A DNA stretch of 64,000 nt from an uncultured Candidatus Actinomarina sp. GTDB lineage: Bacteria; Actinomycetota; Acidimicrobiia; Actinomarinales; Actinomarinaceae. The notes under the pieces were generated by a model. That model did no database searches and was not told the DNA's origin. It saw only the letters and a list, made by a program, of their open reading frames with translations. The stretch is taken from the NCBI GenBank assembly GCA_902596545.1, contig CACJUH010000002.1, positions 62,001 through 126,000 on the forward strand, given 5' to 3'. Every line of letters starts with the position of its first letter. The stretch's first letter is position 1. The translations under genes and the position numbers were made by a program. Positions 26,794 through 35,403 of this stretch are shown piece after piece.

Positions 26794-27870
26794 ATGAGCA
26801 ATGACAAAATCAAAGTAGCCATTCTTGGCGTTGGAAATTGTGCAAGTTCATTTGTACAAGGTATTGAACACTATAGCAATACCGACAATGAAGATGGCTT
26901 AATATCAGATGTAATTGGCGGATATAAAGTTTCTGACATTGAAGTAGTTGCAGCCTACGACATAAACTCATTAAAAGTCGGAAAAGATTTAAGTGAAGCA
27001 ATCTTTGCTGAACCAAATAATACTATGAAGTTTTGCGATGTTCCAAAAACAGGAGTCACTGTTCAACCAGGTGTCATAAATGATGGAGTTGGTAAATTTG
27101 TCAAAGATATTATCAACACTACTCCTGATTCAGACAATTTTGAAGATTCTCTTAGGGAATCAGGAGCAGAAATATTGATTAACCTTCTACCAGTTGGATC
27201 TGACGAAGCAGTGAAATATTATGCACAAGCTGCAATAAATTCCAATGTCGGTTTTATTAACTGCATACCTGTTTTTATTGCTCGAGATGAAGAATGGTAT
27301 CAAAAATTTAAAGATGCTTCGGTTCCATTAATTGGTGATGATATTAAAAGCCAAGTTGGAGCAACTATTGTCCATAGAGCTCTTGCACAGTTATTCTCTG
27401 ACCGTGGCGTCAAGCTTGAAAACACCTATCAATTAAACGTTGGTGGAAATATGGATTTTCTTAATATGCTAGAAGAAGATAGACTAGAAACTAAAAGAAC
27501 AAGTAAAACTTCATCTGTGACTTCTGTTGCTAACAAAGGTACAGGCATTTCGGCTGATAATGTGAGAATAGGCCCATCGGATTACGTTAAGTGGTTAGAA
27601 GATAGAAAAAAAGCTTTTATTAGACTTGAAGGAAAAGCTTTTGGTGGTGCGCCATTAAATATAGAGGTTCAACTAGAAGTATGGGATTCTCCAAACAGCG
27701 CAGGTGTGACCATTGATGCAGTTAGGTATATGAAATTTTTTAAAGAGCAAAATGATTTAGAGTCACTCGATTTGGTTTCTGCTTGGTTAATGAAAGCACC
27801 ATTTAAACCCGTTAAAGACGGCGATGTATTATCAAAACTTCATGAGCTTACACATAAAGATAGTAATTAG
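26794..27870 (+). CDS. ino1: Inositol-3-phosphate synthase (actinobacterial type)
   Basis: The 358-residue protein has the NAD-binding 'VAILGVGNCASSFVQGI' motif and the catalytic-domain stretches 'GDDIKSQVGATIVHRALAQLF' (two parts), 'NVGGNMDFLNMLEEDRLETK' and 'NSAGVTIDAVRYMKF'. It cyclises glucose 6-phosphate to inositol 1-phosphate, needed for phosphatidylinositol and other inositol compounds in Actinobacteria. The short form of about 360 residues with this sequence pattern is strong taxonomic evidence. It converges with and overlaps the transaminase gene by 4 bases. Confidence 0.95.
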   Translation: MSNDKIKVAILGVGNCASSFVQGIEHYSNTDNEDGLISDVIGGYKVSDIEVVAAYDINSLKVGKDLSEAIFAEPNNTMKFCDVPKTGVTVQPGVINDGVGKFVKDIINTTPDSDNFEDSLRESGAEILINLLPVGSDEAVKYYAQAAINSNVGFINCIPVFIARDEEWYQKFKDASVPLIGDDIKSQVGATIVHRALAQLFSDRGVKLENTYQLNVGGNMDFLNMLEEDRLETKRTSKTSSVTSVANKGTGISADNVRIGPSDYVKWLEDRKKAFIRLEGKAFGGAPLNIEVQLEVWDSPNSAGVTIDAVRYMKFFKEQNDLESLDLVSAWLMKAPFKPVKDGDVLSKLHELTHKDSN

Positions 27871-29129
27871 ATTAGAGATTCTTTAAATATTCCTAAAGCC
27901 TCTTCAACATGGTTTAGTGGTGTAGTAAGAGGTCCCATAAATCTAATAACGTTTCCATTTTCTCCACAAGTTACTAAAAGAAGACCATTATCTCTACAAT
28001 TATTGATTATTTCTTGAGCTTTTTCTTTGCTGGGCGTTTTTGAATCTTTATTTTCTACGATCTCAACACCGATCATTGGACCATAGCCTCTTACATCACC
28101 GATAGATTCATTTTCATTCATCAAATTTTTCAAAAAAGAATTCATCATTTCAGATTGTTTTGAAGCATTTCCTAATATATTTTCATTATCAAAAGCTTCT
28201 AATACACCTAAAGCAGCAGCGCATGAGATTGGCGAAGCACCAAAAGTACTTCCTATTCCTGCATCATGAATAGTATCCATTATTTCTGCTTTGCCTAATA
28301 CAGCGGCTAATGGAAATCCTCCAGCTATACCTTTTGCTAATGTAACTAAATCTGGATTAACTCCTACAGTTTCTGCGCCAAACATTTCACCAGTTCGTCC
28401 GTAACCAGTTTGTACTTCATCAAAAATAAGCAAAATATTGTGATAGTCACAAATTTCTCTCAAGCTTTTTAAGAAATAATTCGAAGCAGGAATATAGCCA
28501 CCTTCTCCGAGTTGTATCTCAACAACAACAGCAGCGGTATCATCAGGATTGAGTGTTTTTTTAAATAAATCTTTAATACTTGCCAATGCATCGTCATCAG
28601 ATATATCCCGATAAGAATATGGGTACAATGCATGTTTTACGAATTCTGGGAATGGGCCAAACCCCTCTTTATATGGCTTATCTTTGCCTGTTAAACCCAT
28701 CGCTAGATATGTTCTTCCGTGAAAACCACCTTTAAATGAGATGATTGATTTTTTATTTGTATAATATCTCGCTATTTTTACAGCATTTTCAACTGCTTCA
28801 GCTCCACTATTAACCATAAATGTTTTTGTATCTGAAGTTATTGGATATCTTTTATTTAACTCTTCCGATAGCTTTACAGCATTTTCATGAGGTGCAAATG
28901 CAAAACAGGAATGTGAAAAATCATTAAGTTGATTTTTTACTTTTTCGACTACTGTTGGATGAAGATGGCCGGTATTAAGCACTGCGTAACCACCAACAAA
29001 ATCTAGATATCTATTATCTTCAGAATCCCAGATTTCTGCATTTTTTCCTTTTACAATGAAATTTTCTAGAGTGCTATACCATGCACTCGGCACATTTTGA
29101 GTGATAGCATTGTTCATTAGATTAACCAT
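27867..29129 (-). CDS. gabT: Class III aminotransferase, 4-aminobutyrate type
   Basis: The 420-residue PLP enzyme has 'MVNSGAEAVENAVKIAR', 'SFKGGFHGRTY', 'IFDEVQTGYGRTGEMFGAE' and the Schiff-base Lys in 'LAKGIAGGFPLAAV'. These fit GABA aminotransferase best, though acetylornithine, beta-alanine and taurine enzymes share the fold. It would convert GABA and 2-oxoglutarate to succinic semialdehyde and glutamate. In the same window are glutamate dehydrogenase and a 4-hydroxybutyryl-CoA dehydratase-like protein, which supports a GABA link. A second in-frame ATG at 29117 may be the real start. Confidence 0.82.
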   Translation of the reverse strand: MVNLMNNAITQNVPSAWYSTLENFIVKGKNAEIWDSEDNRYLDFVGGYAVLNTGHLHPTVVEKVKNQLNDFSHSCFAFAPHENAVKLSEELNKRYPITSDTKTFMVNSGAEAVENAVKIARYYTNKKSIISFKGGFHGRTYLAMGLTGKDKPYKEGFGPFPEFVKHALYPYSYRDISDDDALASIKDLFKKTLNPDDTAAVVVEIQLGEGGYIPASNYFLKSLREICDYHNILLIFDEVQTGYGRTGEMFGAETVGVNPDLVTLAKGIAGGFPLAAVLGKAEIMDTIHDAGIGSTFGASPISCAAALGVLEAFDNENILGNASKQSEMMNSFLKNLMNENESIGDVRGYGPMIGVEIVENKDSKTPSKEKAQEIINNCRDNGLLLVTCGENGNVIRFMGPLTTPLNHVEEALGIFKESLI

Positions 29130-29190
29130 TAATGAATACTGTAACTGATTAATTATTAATACTCAATTCTGTAGCCACTAAAATAGAAAC

Positions 29191-29559
29191 ATGGATTTTT
29201 ACTATATGGAATTACCTTCATATATAAGTATTGTTATATGTGCATTAGTGGGTCTTGTTTTATTATTTATAAAATTCAGCAAATTAGAAGTAAGTATTAC
29301 TATCACCAATTATTTAATAACATTTTCTCTTGCAACTGTATTACTACAAGTCTTGATAGTTGTATATTATTCCCAAAGTAATGAAATTGGCTCTTTCAGC
29401 ATGTTCTATAATATTGTAAATTTATTCGTTTTAACATTTCTATATATTTACCGAAATGAGATGAGATTAAATTATTATTTATACTGGTCTTTTGCTTTAT
29501 TCTTTTTGATGGGAATGGAAATTAGGGCTATTCAAACTTTAGGATTAGGACTTAATTAA
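29191..29559 (+). CDS. Unknown four-helix membrane protein, 122 aa
   Basis: I do not recognise this family. The product has four hydrophobic segments (about residues 10-27, 36-59, 70-86 and 95-110) and few charged residues, so it is an integral membrane protein with no visible catalytic motif. Its stop and the next ATG overlap (TAATG), placing it first in the operon with a hydrolase, a MurF-like ligase and Ddl; a cell-envelope role is inference. Confidence 0.75.
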   Translation: MDFYYMELPSYISIVICALVGLVLLFIKFSKLEVSITITNYLITFSLATVLLQVLIVVYYSQSNEIGSFSMFYNIVNLFVLTFLYIYRNEMRLNYYLYWSFALFFLMGMEIRAIQTLGLGLN

Positions 29560-30266
29560 TGGGATATAAAGTTCTTGATGATAATTTGACTCTCGCAAAT
29601 ATTAATTCTGATAAACCAAAAGTCTGCTTTCTTCATGGATGGGGCAGAAGCTCTAAAGATTTTATGAATATAGAAAATGAATTTGAATCTATCTCCTTAG
29701 ACATTCCTGGCTTTGGGAAATCTGTTCCATTTCCACAAAGCCTATCTCCAAAAAAATATGCTGAATATCTAGCTGATATAATTCCAAGTACTGTTGAGAT
29801 TTTAGTTGGACATTCATTTGGTGGAAGAATAGCAGTTCACTTATCACAGATAAAAAATTACAAGAAGATAGTGTTAATTGGTACACCATTAATAAGAAAA
29901 CAAAATACTAAAAAATCATTTTCTGCCTTTAACCTTTATAAGTTAATGAATAAATATAAATTAGTTGGTAATGAAAAGTTGGATCAGATGAAAAATAAAT
30001 ATGGTTCTGAAGATTATAAAAATGCAAAAAAGCATTTAAAAGATACACTAGTAATGGCAGTCAATGATGACTTGAAAGGCATTCTTCCATATATAGACAC
30101 TAAAGTCGAACTTGTGTGGGGAGAAGAAGACTTAGAAGTACCCCTTCAAGTAGGTTTGGACTCAAATGATATAATTCCTAATTCTGAATTAACGATAATC
30201 CCTGGTGGTGGCCACAATGTATTAATGAGTAGCTCAGAGATTATAATTGAAGTAATTAAAAAATGA
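29559..30266 (+). CDS. Alpha/beta hydrolase
   Basis: The 235-residue protein shows the alpha/beta-hydrolase oxyanion motif 'FLHGWGRSSKDF', the nucleophile elbow 'VGHSFGGRIAVHL' (Ser), an acid region 'LVWGEEDLEVPL' and the catalytic His in 'GGGHNVLM'. The triad is complete. The lid region is short. Substrate is unknown; its place before murF and ddl, with 4-base overlap, suggests it is cotranscribed with wall-synthesis genes. Confidence 0.85.
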   Translation: MGYKVLDDNLTLANINSDKPKVCFLHGWGRSSKDFMNIENEFESISLDIPGFGKSVPFPQSLSPKKYAEYLADIIPSTVEILVGHSFGGRIAVHLSQIKNYKKIVLIGTPLIRKQNTKKSFSAFNLYKLMNKYKLVGNEKLDQMKNKYGSEDYKNAKKHLKDTLVMAVNDDLKGILPYIDTKVELVWGEEDLEVPLQVGLDSNDIIPNSELTIIPGGGHNVLMSSSEIIIEVIKK

Positions 30267-31786
30267 ATATTCTTTATACAACTGTTTTAATTTTACTCAC
30301 ATTAAGTTCATGCGTAAATTCTTTAAGATGGGGTAGGATTGCTCAGAGAGAACATTATATCCCTGGGTATGTAACAAAGTTTTACTTTAGATGGGTTAGA
30401 TTAGTACCTTTTAACAATCTTTATTATTTGTCTTGCATCATATTAGCTTTTTTAAGCCTCTGGACTCCATACACCGCAATTGGCCTAGCCATAATAAATC
30501 TTTTCCTACCAAGGGGCCTATTATTTAAAGACAGATCTTCAAAGGTTGAATTTACTGAAAGATTAAAACGTTTAAATATTATTTACTATATTTTAATTAT
30601 TTCCATATCAGTCATATCAATAAACTCAGGATTTGGTTATTTTCTTGCACTTATTGCAAATGTTTTCTCACATTATGTATTTGATCAAGCTCTTAGAATC
30701 ACAAAAGGTTATGAAAAAAATAAATCTCAAATTTATGTTGATGAAGCAGAAAAGAAGCTATCAACATTCAACGGCCCAATAATTGCAATTACTGGTTCAT
30801 ATTCTAAGACAACGACTAAAAATACTATTTCTCAAGTAATCTCAACCAAAAGCAATGTGTTTGCTACACCAGAAAGTTTTAATAATCGACTTGGAATATC
30901 TAAATCAATTAATGAAGATTTAAATTCTTCACATGAAATTGCTGTCTTTGAAATGGGAACTTATGGATTTGGGGAAATACGTGAAATGTGTGCATGGGTT
31001 AAGCCTCATATTTCAGTTATAACTGGTATAGCACCTGTTCACTTAGAAAGAATGAAATCACTAGAAAATATTCTTGATGCAAAATCAGAGATTGTTGATC
31101 TTACAGGTACAGTCATAATTAACGGAGATGATGAGTTGCTACTTAATCAAGCTAGATTATGGACTGCACAAAAAATGGTGATCGATTGTTCAGTAACATC
31201 AAAAAATGCTGCTGTCTTTGTTGATTATGAAAATTCACTACATTCAATTTACATATCAGGTAAATTCATAACCTCTGTAAAAGGTTCTAAAATATTACAA
31301 CTCTCTATTGCATTGACGGTTGGTGTATTAATAGCTTTAGAGATGGACATAATAGAATATTTTCAAAAGATTGAAAATTTAGAGAAAACCTCTCATCGTC
31401 AGAATGTATTAAAAGGCAACATGGGCCAAACTATTATTGATAATTCTTTTAATTCAAACCCAATTTCAAATCTAACAAGTTTAGAACTATTGCATTCATA
31501 TGAAACTAATGGTAAAAAATATTTAATTACCCCAGGAATGGTAGAACTAGGTTCCGAACAGTTTTCATATAATTATGAGTTTGCTTTTAATGCAAGTGAG
31601 ATTATAGACGAAGCTCTTGTAGTAGGATTTACAAACAAAACATCACTTACACTGGCTTTTGAAGATAACAATGTTCCAGTTAAATTTTTTAAAAATAGAG
31701 ATTTAGCTGTTTCTTATCTAAACTCTGTGGTGAAAGATAATGATGTTGTATTATTTGAAAATGATTTACCTGACCATCACCCTTAA
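30263..31786 (+). CDS. murF: MurF-like Mur ligase with N-terminal membrane domain
   Basis: The 507-residue protein has two parts. Residues 1-145 carry about five hydrophobic segments, which canonical MurF lacks. Residues 160-507 form a Mur ligase: ATP loop 'ITGSYSKTTTKNTI', 'FEMGTYGFGEI', 'NGDDELLLNQ' and 'IIDNSFNSNPISNLTSL', as in MurF where the last motif is DxYNANP. MurF joins D-Ala-D-Ala to UDP-MurNAc-tripeptide. The ddl gene follows after 3 bases, which strongly supports MurF function. The normal N-terminal uridine-binding domain seems to be replaced by the membrane region, so substrate recognition must differ. Confidence 0.75.
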   Translation: MNILYTTVLILLTLSSCVNSLRWGRIAQREHYIPGYVTKFYFRWVRLVPFNNLYYLSCIILAFLSLWTPYTAIGLAIINLFLPRGLLFKDRSSKVEFTERLKRLNIIYYILIISISVISINSGFGYFLALIANVFSHYVFDQALRITKGYEKNKSQIYVDEAEKKLSTFNGPIIAITGSYSKTTTKNTISQVISTKSNVFATPESFNNRLGISKSINEDLNSSHEIAVFEMGTYGFGEIREMCAWVKPHISVITGIAPVHLERMKSLENILDAKSEIVDLTGTVIINGDDELLLNQARLWTAQKMVIDCSVTSKNAAVFVDYENSLHSIYISGKFITSVKGSKILQLSIALTVGVLIALEMDIIEYFQKIENLEKTSHRQNVLKGNMGQTIIDNSFNSNPISNLTSLELLHSYETNGKKYLITPGMVELGSEQFSYNYEFAFNASEIIDEALVVGFTNKTSLTLAFEDNNVPVKFFKNRDLAVSYLNSVVKDNDVVLFENDLPDHHP

Positions 31787-31789
31787 ATT

Positions 31790-32872
31790 ATGAGTAACAA
31801 ATTAGCAGTCATTTATGGAGGTCCATCTCCAGAACACGACATTTCAATATTGACTGGCTTACAAGCTGCAAAAATATTGTCTTCAAAATATGAAGTTTTG
31901 AACATCTATTGGTCTCGTGACAACAGATGGTTTTTAGTTGATAATGATCTTGAATCTAAGGATTTCATTGAAAATAAAAATATTTTTAAGAAAGAGATAA
32001 CAATTAAGTACGATTCAAATCCTGGTTTTTACATTAAAAAGAAAAAAATAGAAATAGATTTAATCGTAAATTCATGTCATGGTGGTCCAGGTGAAGACGG
32101 AACATTACAGAGTTTATTAGCTTTATTAGGGTTAGATTTTACTGGTCCTTCATTGACCACATCTCAATTATGTATGGATAAGTATGCTTTTTTTGCCTTA
32201 ATGAATAGTAATAACATACCAGTTCTGGAAAAACATTTAGTATCAGAAAAAGTTCTTCCAAAATTTGAGGGACCATATATTCTAAAACCTAGATTTGGAG
32301 GATCTTCAATTGGTGTAGAAGTTGTAGACGATTATAAAACCGCAATAACCATTTCTTCAAATTCAGATTTGTATAACCAAGGTGCAACCATTGAAAAGTA
32401 TCTTGAAAAATCCTCGGATTTGTTGGTTGCTGTAAGATCGTTTCCTCAAATTGATTATTCAGATATTGAAAAGCCAATTAGATCAAACAATTTTGAATTG
32501 TTTTCATACACTGACAAATATCTTGAAAATGGTGGATTAGAAGGTTCAAAAAGAGAACTGCCAGCAAATATATCGAAAGAAATTAAAGATGAAATTAATC
32601 GAATTTTAGATTTATTTATGTCAATTATTGATATTAGGGGAATAGCAAGGGTAGATTTTCTATTGAAAGATCAAGAATTATATATAAATGAAGTTAATAC
32701 AATACCCGGTAGCCATGCACTTTACTTATGGGAGTCAAAAGGGTTTAGTAAATTTGAGTTAATGAATGATATGATTTCTGAAGCCAGAAATTCTTTGTCA
32801 TCTTGGTCCACAGAAGGATCTGATGGGACTGCATTGAAATCAGCAAAAGATATTAAAAGTAAGTTAGGTTAA
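31790..32872 (+). CDS. ddl: D-alanine--D-alanine ligase
   Basis: The 360-residue ATP-grasp enzyme has 'VIYGGPSPEHDISILTG' at the N-terminus, 'SCHGGPGEDGTLQSLLALLG', 'LDFTGPSLTTSQLCMDK', 'YILKPRFGGSSIGVEVV' and 'YINEVNTIPGSHALYLW'. It makes the D-Ala-D-Ala dipeptide used by MurF, encoded immediately upstream. Length and motifs are normal. The stop overlaps the start of the HAD gene by 1 base. Confidence 0.95.
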   Translation: MSNKLAVIYGGPSPEHDISILTGLQAAKILSSKYEVLNIYWSRDNRWFLVDNDLESKDFIENKNIFKKEITIKYDSNPGFYIKKKKIEIDLIVNSCHGGPGEDGTLQSLLALLGLDFTGPSLTTSQLCMDKYAFFALMNSNNIPVLEKHLVSEKVLPKFEGPYILKPRFGGSSIGVEVVDDYKTAITISSNSDLYNQGATIEKYLEKSSDLLVAVRSFPQIDYSDIEKPIRSNNFELFSYTDKYLENGGLEGSKRELPANISKEIKDEINRILDLFMSIIDIRGIARVDFLLKDQELYINEVNTIPGSHALYLWESKGFSKFELMNDMISEARNSLSSWSTEGSDGTALKSAKDIKSKLG

Positions 32873-33507
32873 TGCTCGGTATACATTGGGACTGTGATGG
32901 AACAATCATGGATACTGAGCGACTCTATGCCTATGCATGGCAGACACATTTAAAAGCATTTGGATTAAGTATCCCTGAAGATGAAATAAAACAATTCATT
33001 GGAGTTGACGACAGGATAGTGCATTCGTTTTATTCGGATCAGGTAAATCTAGAAAATTTCGATCAAACGATGTCAAAGCTAGGTTCAATAATTGAAAACT
33101 CTCTAGATGAAAGAATAATATTTCAAGATTCAAAACAACTCCTTTATCAATTATCGCAACTAGAGCATAAACAGGCCTGTGTATCTGCAAGTCCATATGA
33201 GTTATTAAGTAAAAAACTTCAAAAGTTCAAGGTTGATTCTTATTTTGATTTTGTTATTGGAGGAGATCAGGTTAGTAGAAACAAACCATATCCAGACATT
33301 TACAATAAGGCGATAGAACAATTGGGAACTTCTAATAATTTAGTTATCGAAGATAGTCCGACTGGCATTTCATCTGGTAAAGCTTCAGGCTCTTATGTTT
33401 TAGCTATAGACAGAGGTATGTTTTCTAAAGAACAACTGAGTGAAGCAGATCAAATAGTTGAAATGTTAGATATAGAAATAATAAATCAGATTTTAAAAAG
33501 TCTATAA
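32872..33507 (+). CDS. HAD-superfamily phosphatase/phosphomutase
   Basis: The 211-residue protein has HAD motif I 'HWDCDGTIMDTE' (DxD nucleophile pair), motif II 'ACVSASPYEL', motif III Lys in 'VSRNKPYPDIY' and motif IV 'LVIEDSPTGISSGKASG'. The helical cap between motifs I and II places it with beta-phosphoglucomutase-like phosphatases. Substrate is unknown. It is the last gene of the operon. Confidence 0.85.
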   Translation: MLGIHWDCDGTIMDTERLYAYAWQTHLKAFGLSIPEDEIKQFIGVDDRIVHSFYSDQVNLENFDQTMSKLGSIIENSLDERIIFQDSKQLLYQLSQLEHKQACVSASPYELLSKKLQKFKVDSYFDFVIGGDQVSRNKPYPDIYNKAIEQLGTSNNLVIEDSPTGISSGKASGSYVLAIDRGMFSKEQLSEADQIVEMLDIEIINQILKSL

Positions 33508-33539
33508 ACAGGGGATATTTTTAAAATAAATTACAAAAC

Positions 33540-33568
33540 TTTCTTAGGCGCATAATGTGACTAAGAAA
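33540..33568. terminator. Candidate bidirectional terminator hairpin between convergent genes
   Basis: Perfect 8-base arms TTTCTTAG and CTAAGAAA enclose a 13-base loop between the HAD gene and the convergent Ddn-like gene, the right arm covering the latter's stop codon. The stem is AT-rich and no long T run follows, so the call is tentative. Confidence 0.3.
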
Positions 33569-33983
33569 TATTTAGTATTAATACAGGAATTTTTCTTTCC
33601 GTTCTTCTTTGATAAGCAGAGTAGCCACCGTTATTCATATAATCCATTTTGTTCCACCACTCATTTTTTTCATCTTCAAATATTTCTCTAGATACTGCTT
33701 TAAATTTTTCTCTTCCAATTTGGACTTCACACTCAGGATATTTTTTTAAATTGTGATACCAGCCTGGATTAGTATCACTTCCACCTTTTGAGGCTACAAT
33801 GCAAATTTCATTATCCTCTTTAAGAAAAACTAAAACATTTTTTCTTTCCAGATTTGTTTTTGCCCCAGTTGTATGAAGTATTAAACAAGGACGGTTATTT
33901 AAAAATTTACCGATTCTTCCGTTTGAGTAAATATAAATATAGTTATGAAAGAAAAGAAATAAAAATAATAAATATCTTTTCAT
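33561..33983 (-). CDS. Ddn-like F420H2-dependent nitroreductase/quinone reductase
   Basis: The 140-residue protein matches the deazaflavin-dependent nitroreductase (Ddn) family: 'LILHTTGAKTNLERKNVLVF', then 'ASKGGSDTNPGWYHNLKKYP', and a C-terminal 'YQRRTERKIPVLIL'. Family members bind F420 in a split barrel and reduce quinones or nitro compounds. The N-terminal 25 residues are hydrophobic and may tether it to the membrane, as in Ddn. I place the start at 33983, where the ATG overlaps the photolyase stop (ATGA); a frame extending further upstream is probably untranslated. Confidence 0.88.
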   Translation of the reverse strand: MKRYLLFLFLFFHNYIYIYSNGRIGKFLNNRPCLILHTTGAKTNLERKNVLVFLKEDNEICIVASKGGSDTNPGWYHNLKKYPECEVQIGREKFKAVSREIFEDEKNEWWNKMDYMNNGGYSAYQRRTERKIPVLILNIS

Positions 33984-35179
33984 ATATTCAATTCTATTCT
34001 TTTTTTCCAAGAACTATAACTCGATGGATAAAAATTAATAGGCTTTACTAATCTAACAGATGGGAATTCGGAAGTTGGAATATTTACTCGAGTTATTTTT
34101 TTGTATTTTGGGACTGCCGCAAATGTGCATGCAAAATTTTTATTTTTAAGATATTCAATTGGATTATCTAAGTACACTTGAGTACTTCTCTTATTAGATA
34201 ATTCTCTTAGACAATCCAATAAAAATATAATTCTTTTAGTTGAAAGTTGTAAATAATTTAATAAAGGCTTGTCAAAAATAAAAACAGCTGGAAGATTTGA
34301 ATGATAATTCAATGCTGGATCATTGTCTCCTAGTGACTCAGCAGTCATCCAAACAAATTCAGGTTTTGAATCAATATTATTTTTTATACTTTCAGGTCCA
34401 AAATTAGTTTCAAGATTCAAATCAACATCTATTGTTTTTTTAGTTATGTTGATTTCTTCAGGCCAATTTTGTATAGGACAATTGTATTTGACCTCACAGT
34501 TGTCACAAAAACTTTTCGCTCTTTTGTCTACTTGGAATTTTGAAAAACCATACACTTTTCCAGTTTGAGAGCCCATAACCCAATGCCAACCTAATCTATT
34601 TGCAAATCTTGATCCATCAACTAGATGTTTAAACATGTAATCTTCATAATTTCTCCAGTTATCTCCAGTTCGCAATGAAAAATGGGATGCAAACCACATT
34701 CTTGTTTGATTAACCATGTATCCAGTACTTTCAAGCTCTGTTTTAATTGAATTAATACAATTCATGTTTTGATAGTTTTTTTCAATATTTTTATTTGATT
34801 TGATTGCATAATTTAAATAATCATTTGAATTTTTACCTACAATTGCGTATAAATGCCTCGAAAACTCTTGCCATAACAGCTCATCTCTGAATTTTGTTTT
34901 ATCTTGGTATTCAAATTTTTCTACAAAATTCCATACTTCGGGTAACGAAATTAAACCATGTCGTATATAAGCAGATAAATAAGACGAACCTCTTTTTTCA
35001 ATTGGAAATACATTATTTCTTGTTTTTGCATAATTTTTAATATCTAGTGTGTTTAAAGCATTATCTGCATTGGATTGACCCCCTTTTATTGAAGGTTCTA
35101 TGTACTTATCGCAGCATAAATCATTAAAATATTTGTTAATTATTTCTTCGTTGGATAAGTCTAAATTAATTAAGGACAT
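33980..35179 (-). CDS. Photolyase/cryptochrome-like flavoprotein with swapped domain order
   Basis: The 399-residue protein contains both photolyase domains in reverse order. Residues about 55-220 are the helical FAD-binding domain: 'SSYLSAYIRHGLISLPEVW', 'LLWQEFSRHLY', 'NQTRMWFASHF' and 'HLVDGSRFANRLGWHW'. Next come three Cys (225, 228, 234; CDNC then NCP) reminiscent of iron-sulfur photolyases. Residues 273-399 resemble the alpha/beta antenna domain that normally comes first: 'EFVWMTAESLGDNDPALN', 'AVFIFDKPLL', 'STKRIIFLLDCLREL', then 'FAAVPKYKKI'. The frame is continuous. A DNA-repair or light-sensing role is likely. The downstream Ddn-like gene is translationally coupled. Confidence 0.75.
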   Translation of the reverse strand: MSLINLDLSNEEIINKYFNDLCCDKYIEPSIKGGQSNADNALNTLDIKNYAKTRNNVFPIEKRGSSYLSAYIRHGLISLPEVWNFVEKFEYQDKTKFRDELLWQEFSRHLYAIVGKNSNDYLNYAIKSNKNIEKNYQNMNCINSIKTELESTGYMVNQTRMWFASHFSLRTGDNWRNYEDYMFKHLVDGSRFANRLGWHWVMGSQTGKVYGFSKFQVDKRAKSFCDNCEVKYNCPIQNWPEEINITKKTIDVDLNLETNFGPESIKNNIDSKPEFVWMTAESLGDNDPALNYHSNLPAVFIFDKPLLNYLQLSTKRIIFLLDCLRELSNKRSTQVYLDNPIEYLKNKNFACTFAAVPKYKKITRVNIPTSEFPSVRLVKPINFYPSSYSSWKKRIELNI

Positions 35180-35187
35180 TAAGTTGT

Positions 35188-35403
35188 TTAGTACTTATCT
35201 TGTCCAATTCGGATATTTTTGACAACATTTACGTCATCTTGTGCTTCAATTTCGAAATTTATTCTCTGGCCCTGTCTTAATGTTCTAAAAATAGATCCTT
35301 TAAGTGAACCTGGAATAATAAAAACTTCTGATTTGTCGGTATCTAATAAAATAATCCCGTTTCCGGTATTTGGGTCATACGATTTAACAACACCTTGTGC
35401 CAT
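35188..35403 (-). CDS. Cold-shock-domain protein (divergent)
   Basis: The 71-residue protein aligns end to end with CspA: it begins 'MAQGVVKSYDPNTGNGIILL', where CspA has AQGTVKWFN..KGFGFI, and continues 'VFIIPGSLKGSIFRTLRQGQ', where CspA has VFVHYS...GFRTL. The aromatic RNA-stacking residues of RNP1 (FGF) and RNP2 (FVH) are largely replaced by Asn, Ile and Pro, so nucleic-acid binding is probably altered. It is coupled to rpmB by a TAATG overlap. Confidence 0.8.
   Translation of the reverse strand: MAQGVVKSYDPNTGNGIILLDTDKSEVFIIPGSLKGSIFRTLRQGQRINFEIEAQDDVNVVKNIRIGQDKY

Noticed and set aside
30263-30320. Lipobox-like LSSC at the start of the MurF-like protein
   Set aside because: The segment is followed by several more membrane helices and a cytoplasmic ATP-dependent domain, so lipoprotein processing makes no sense.
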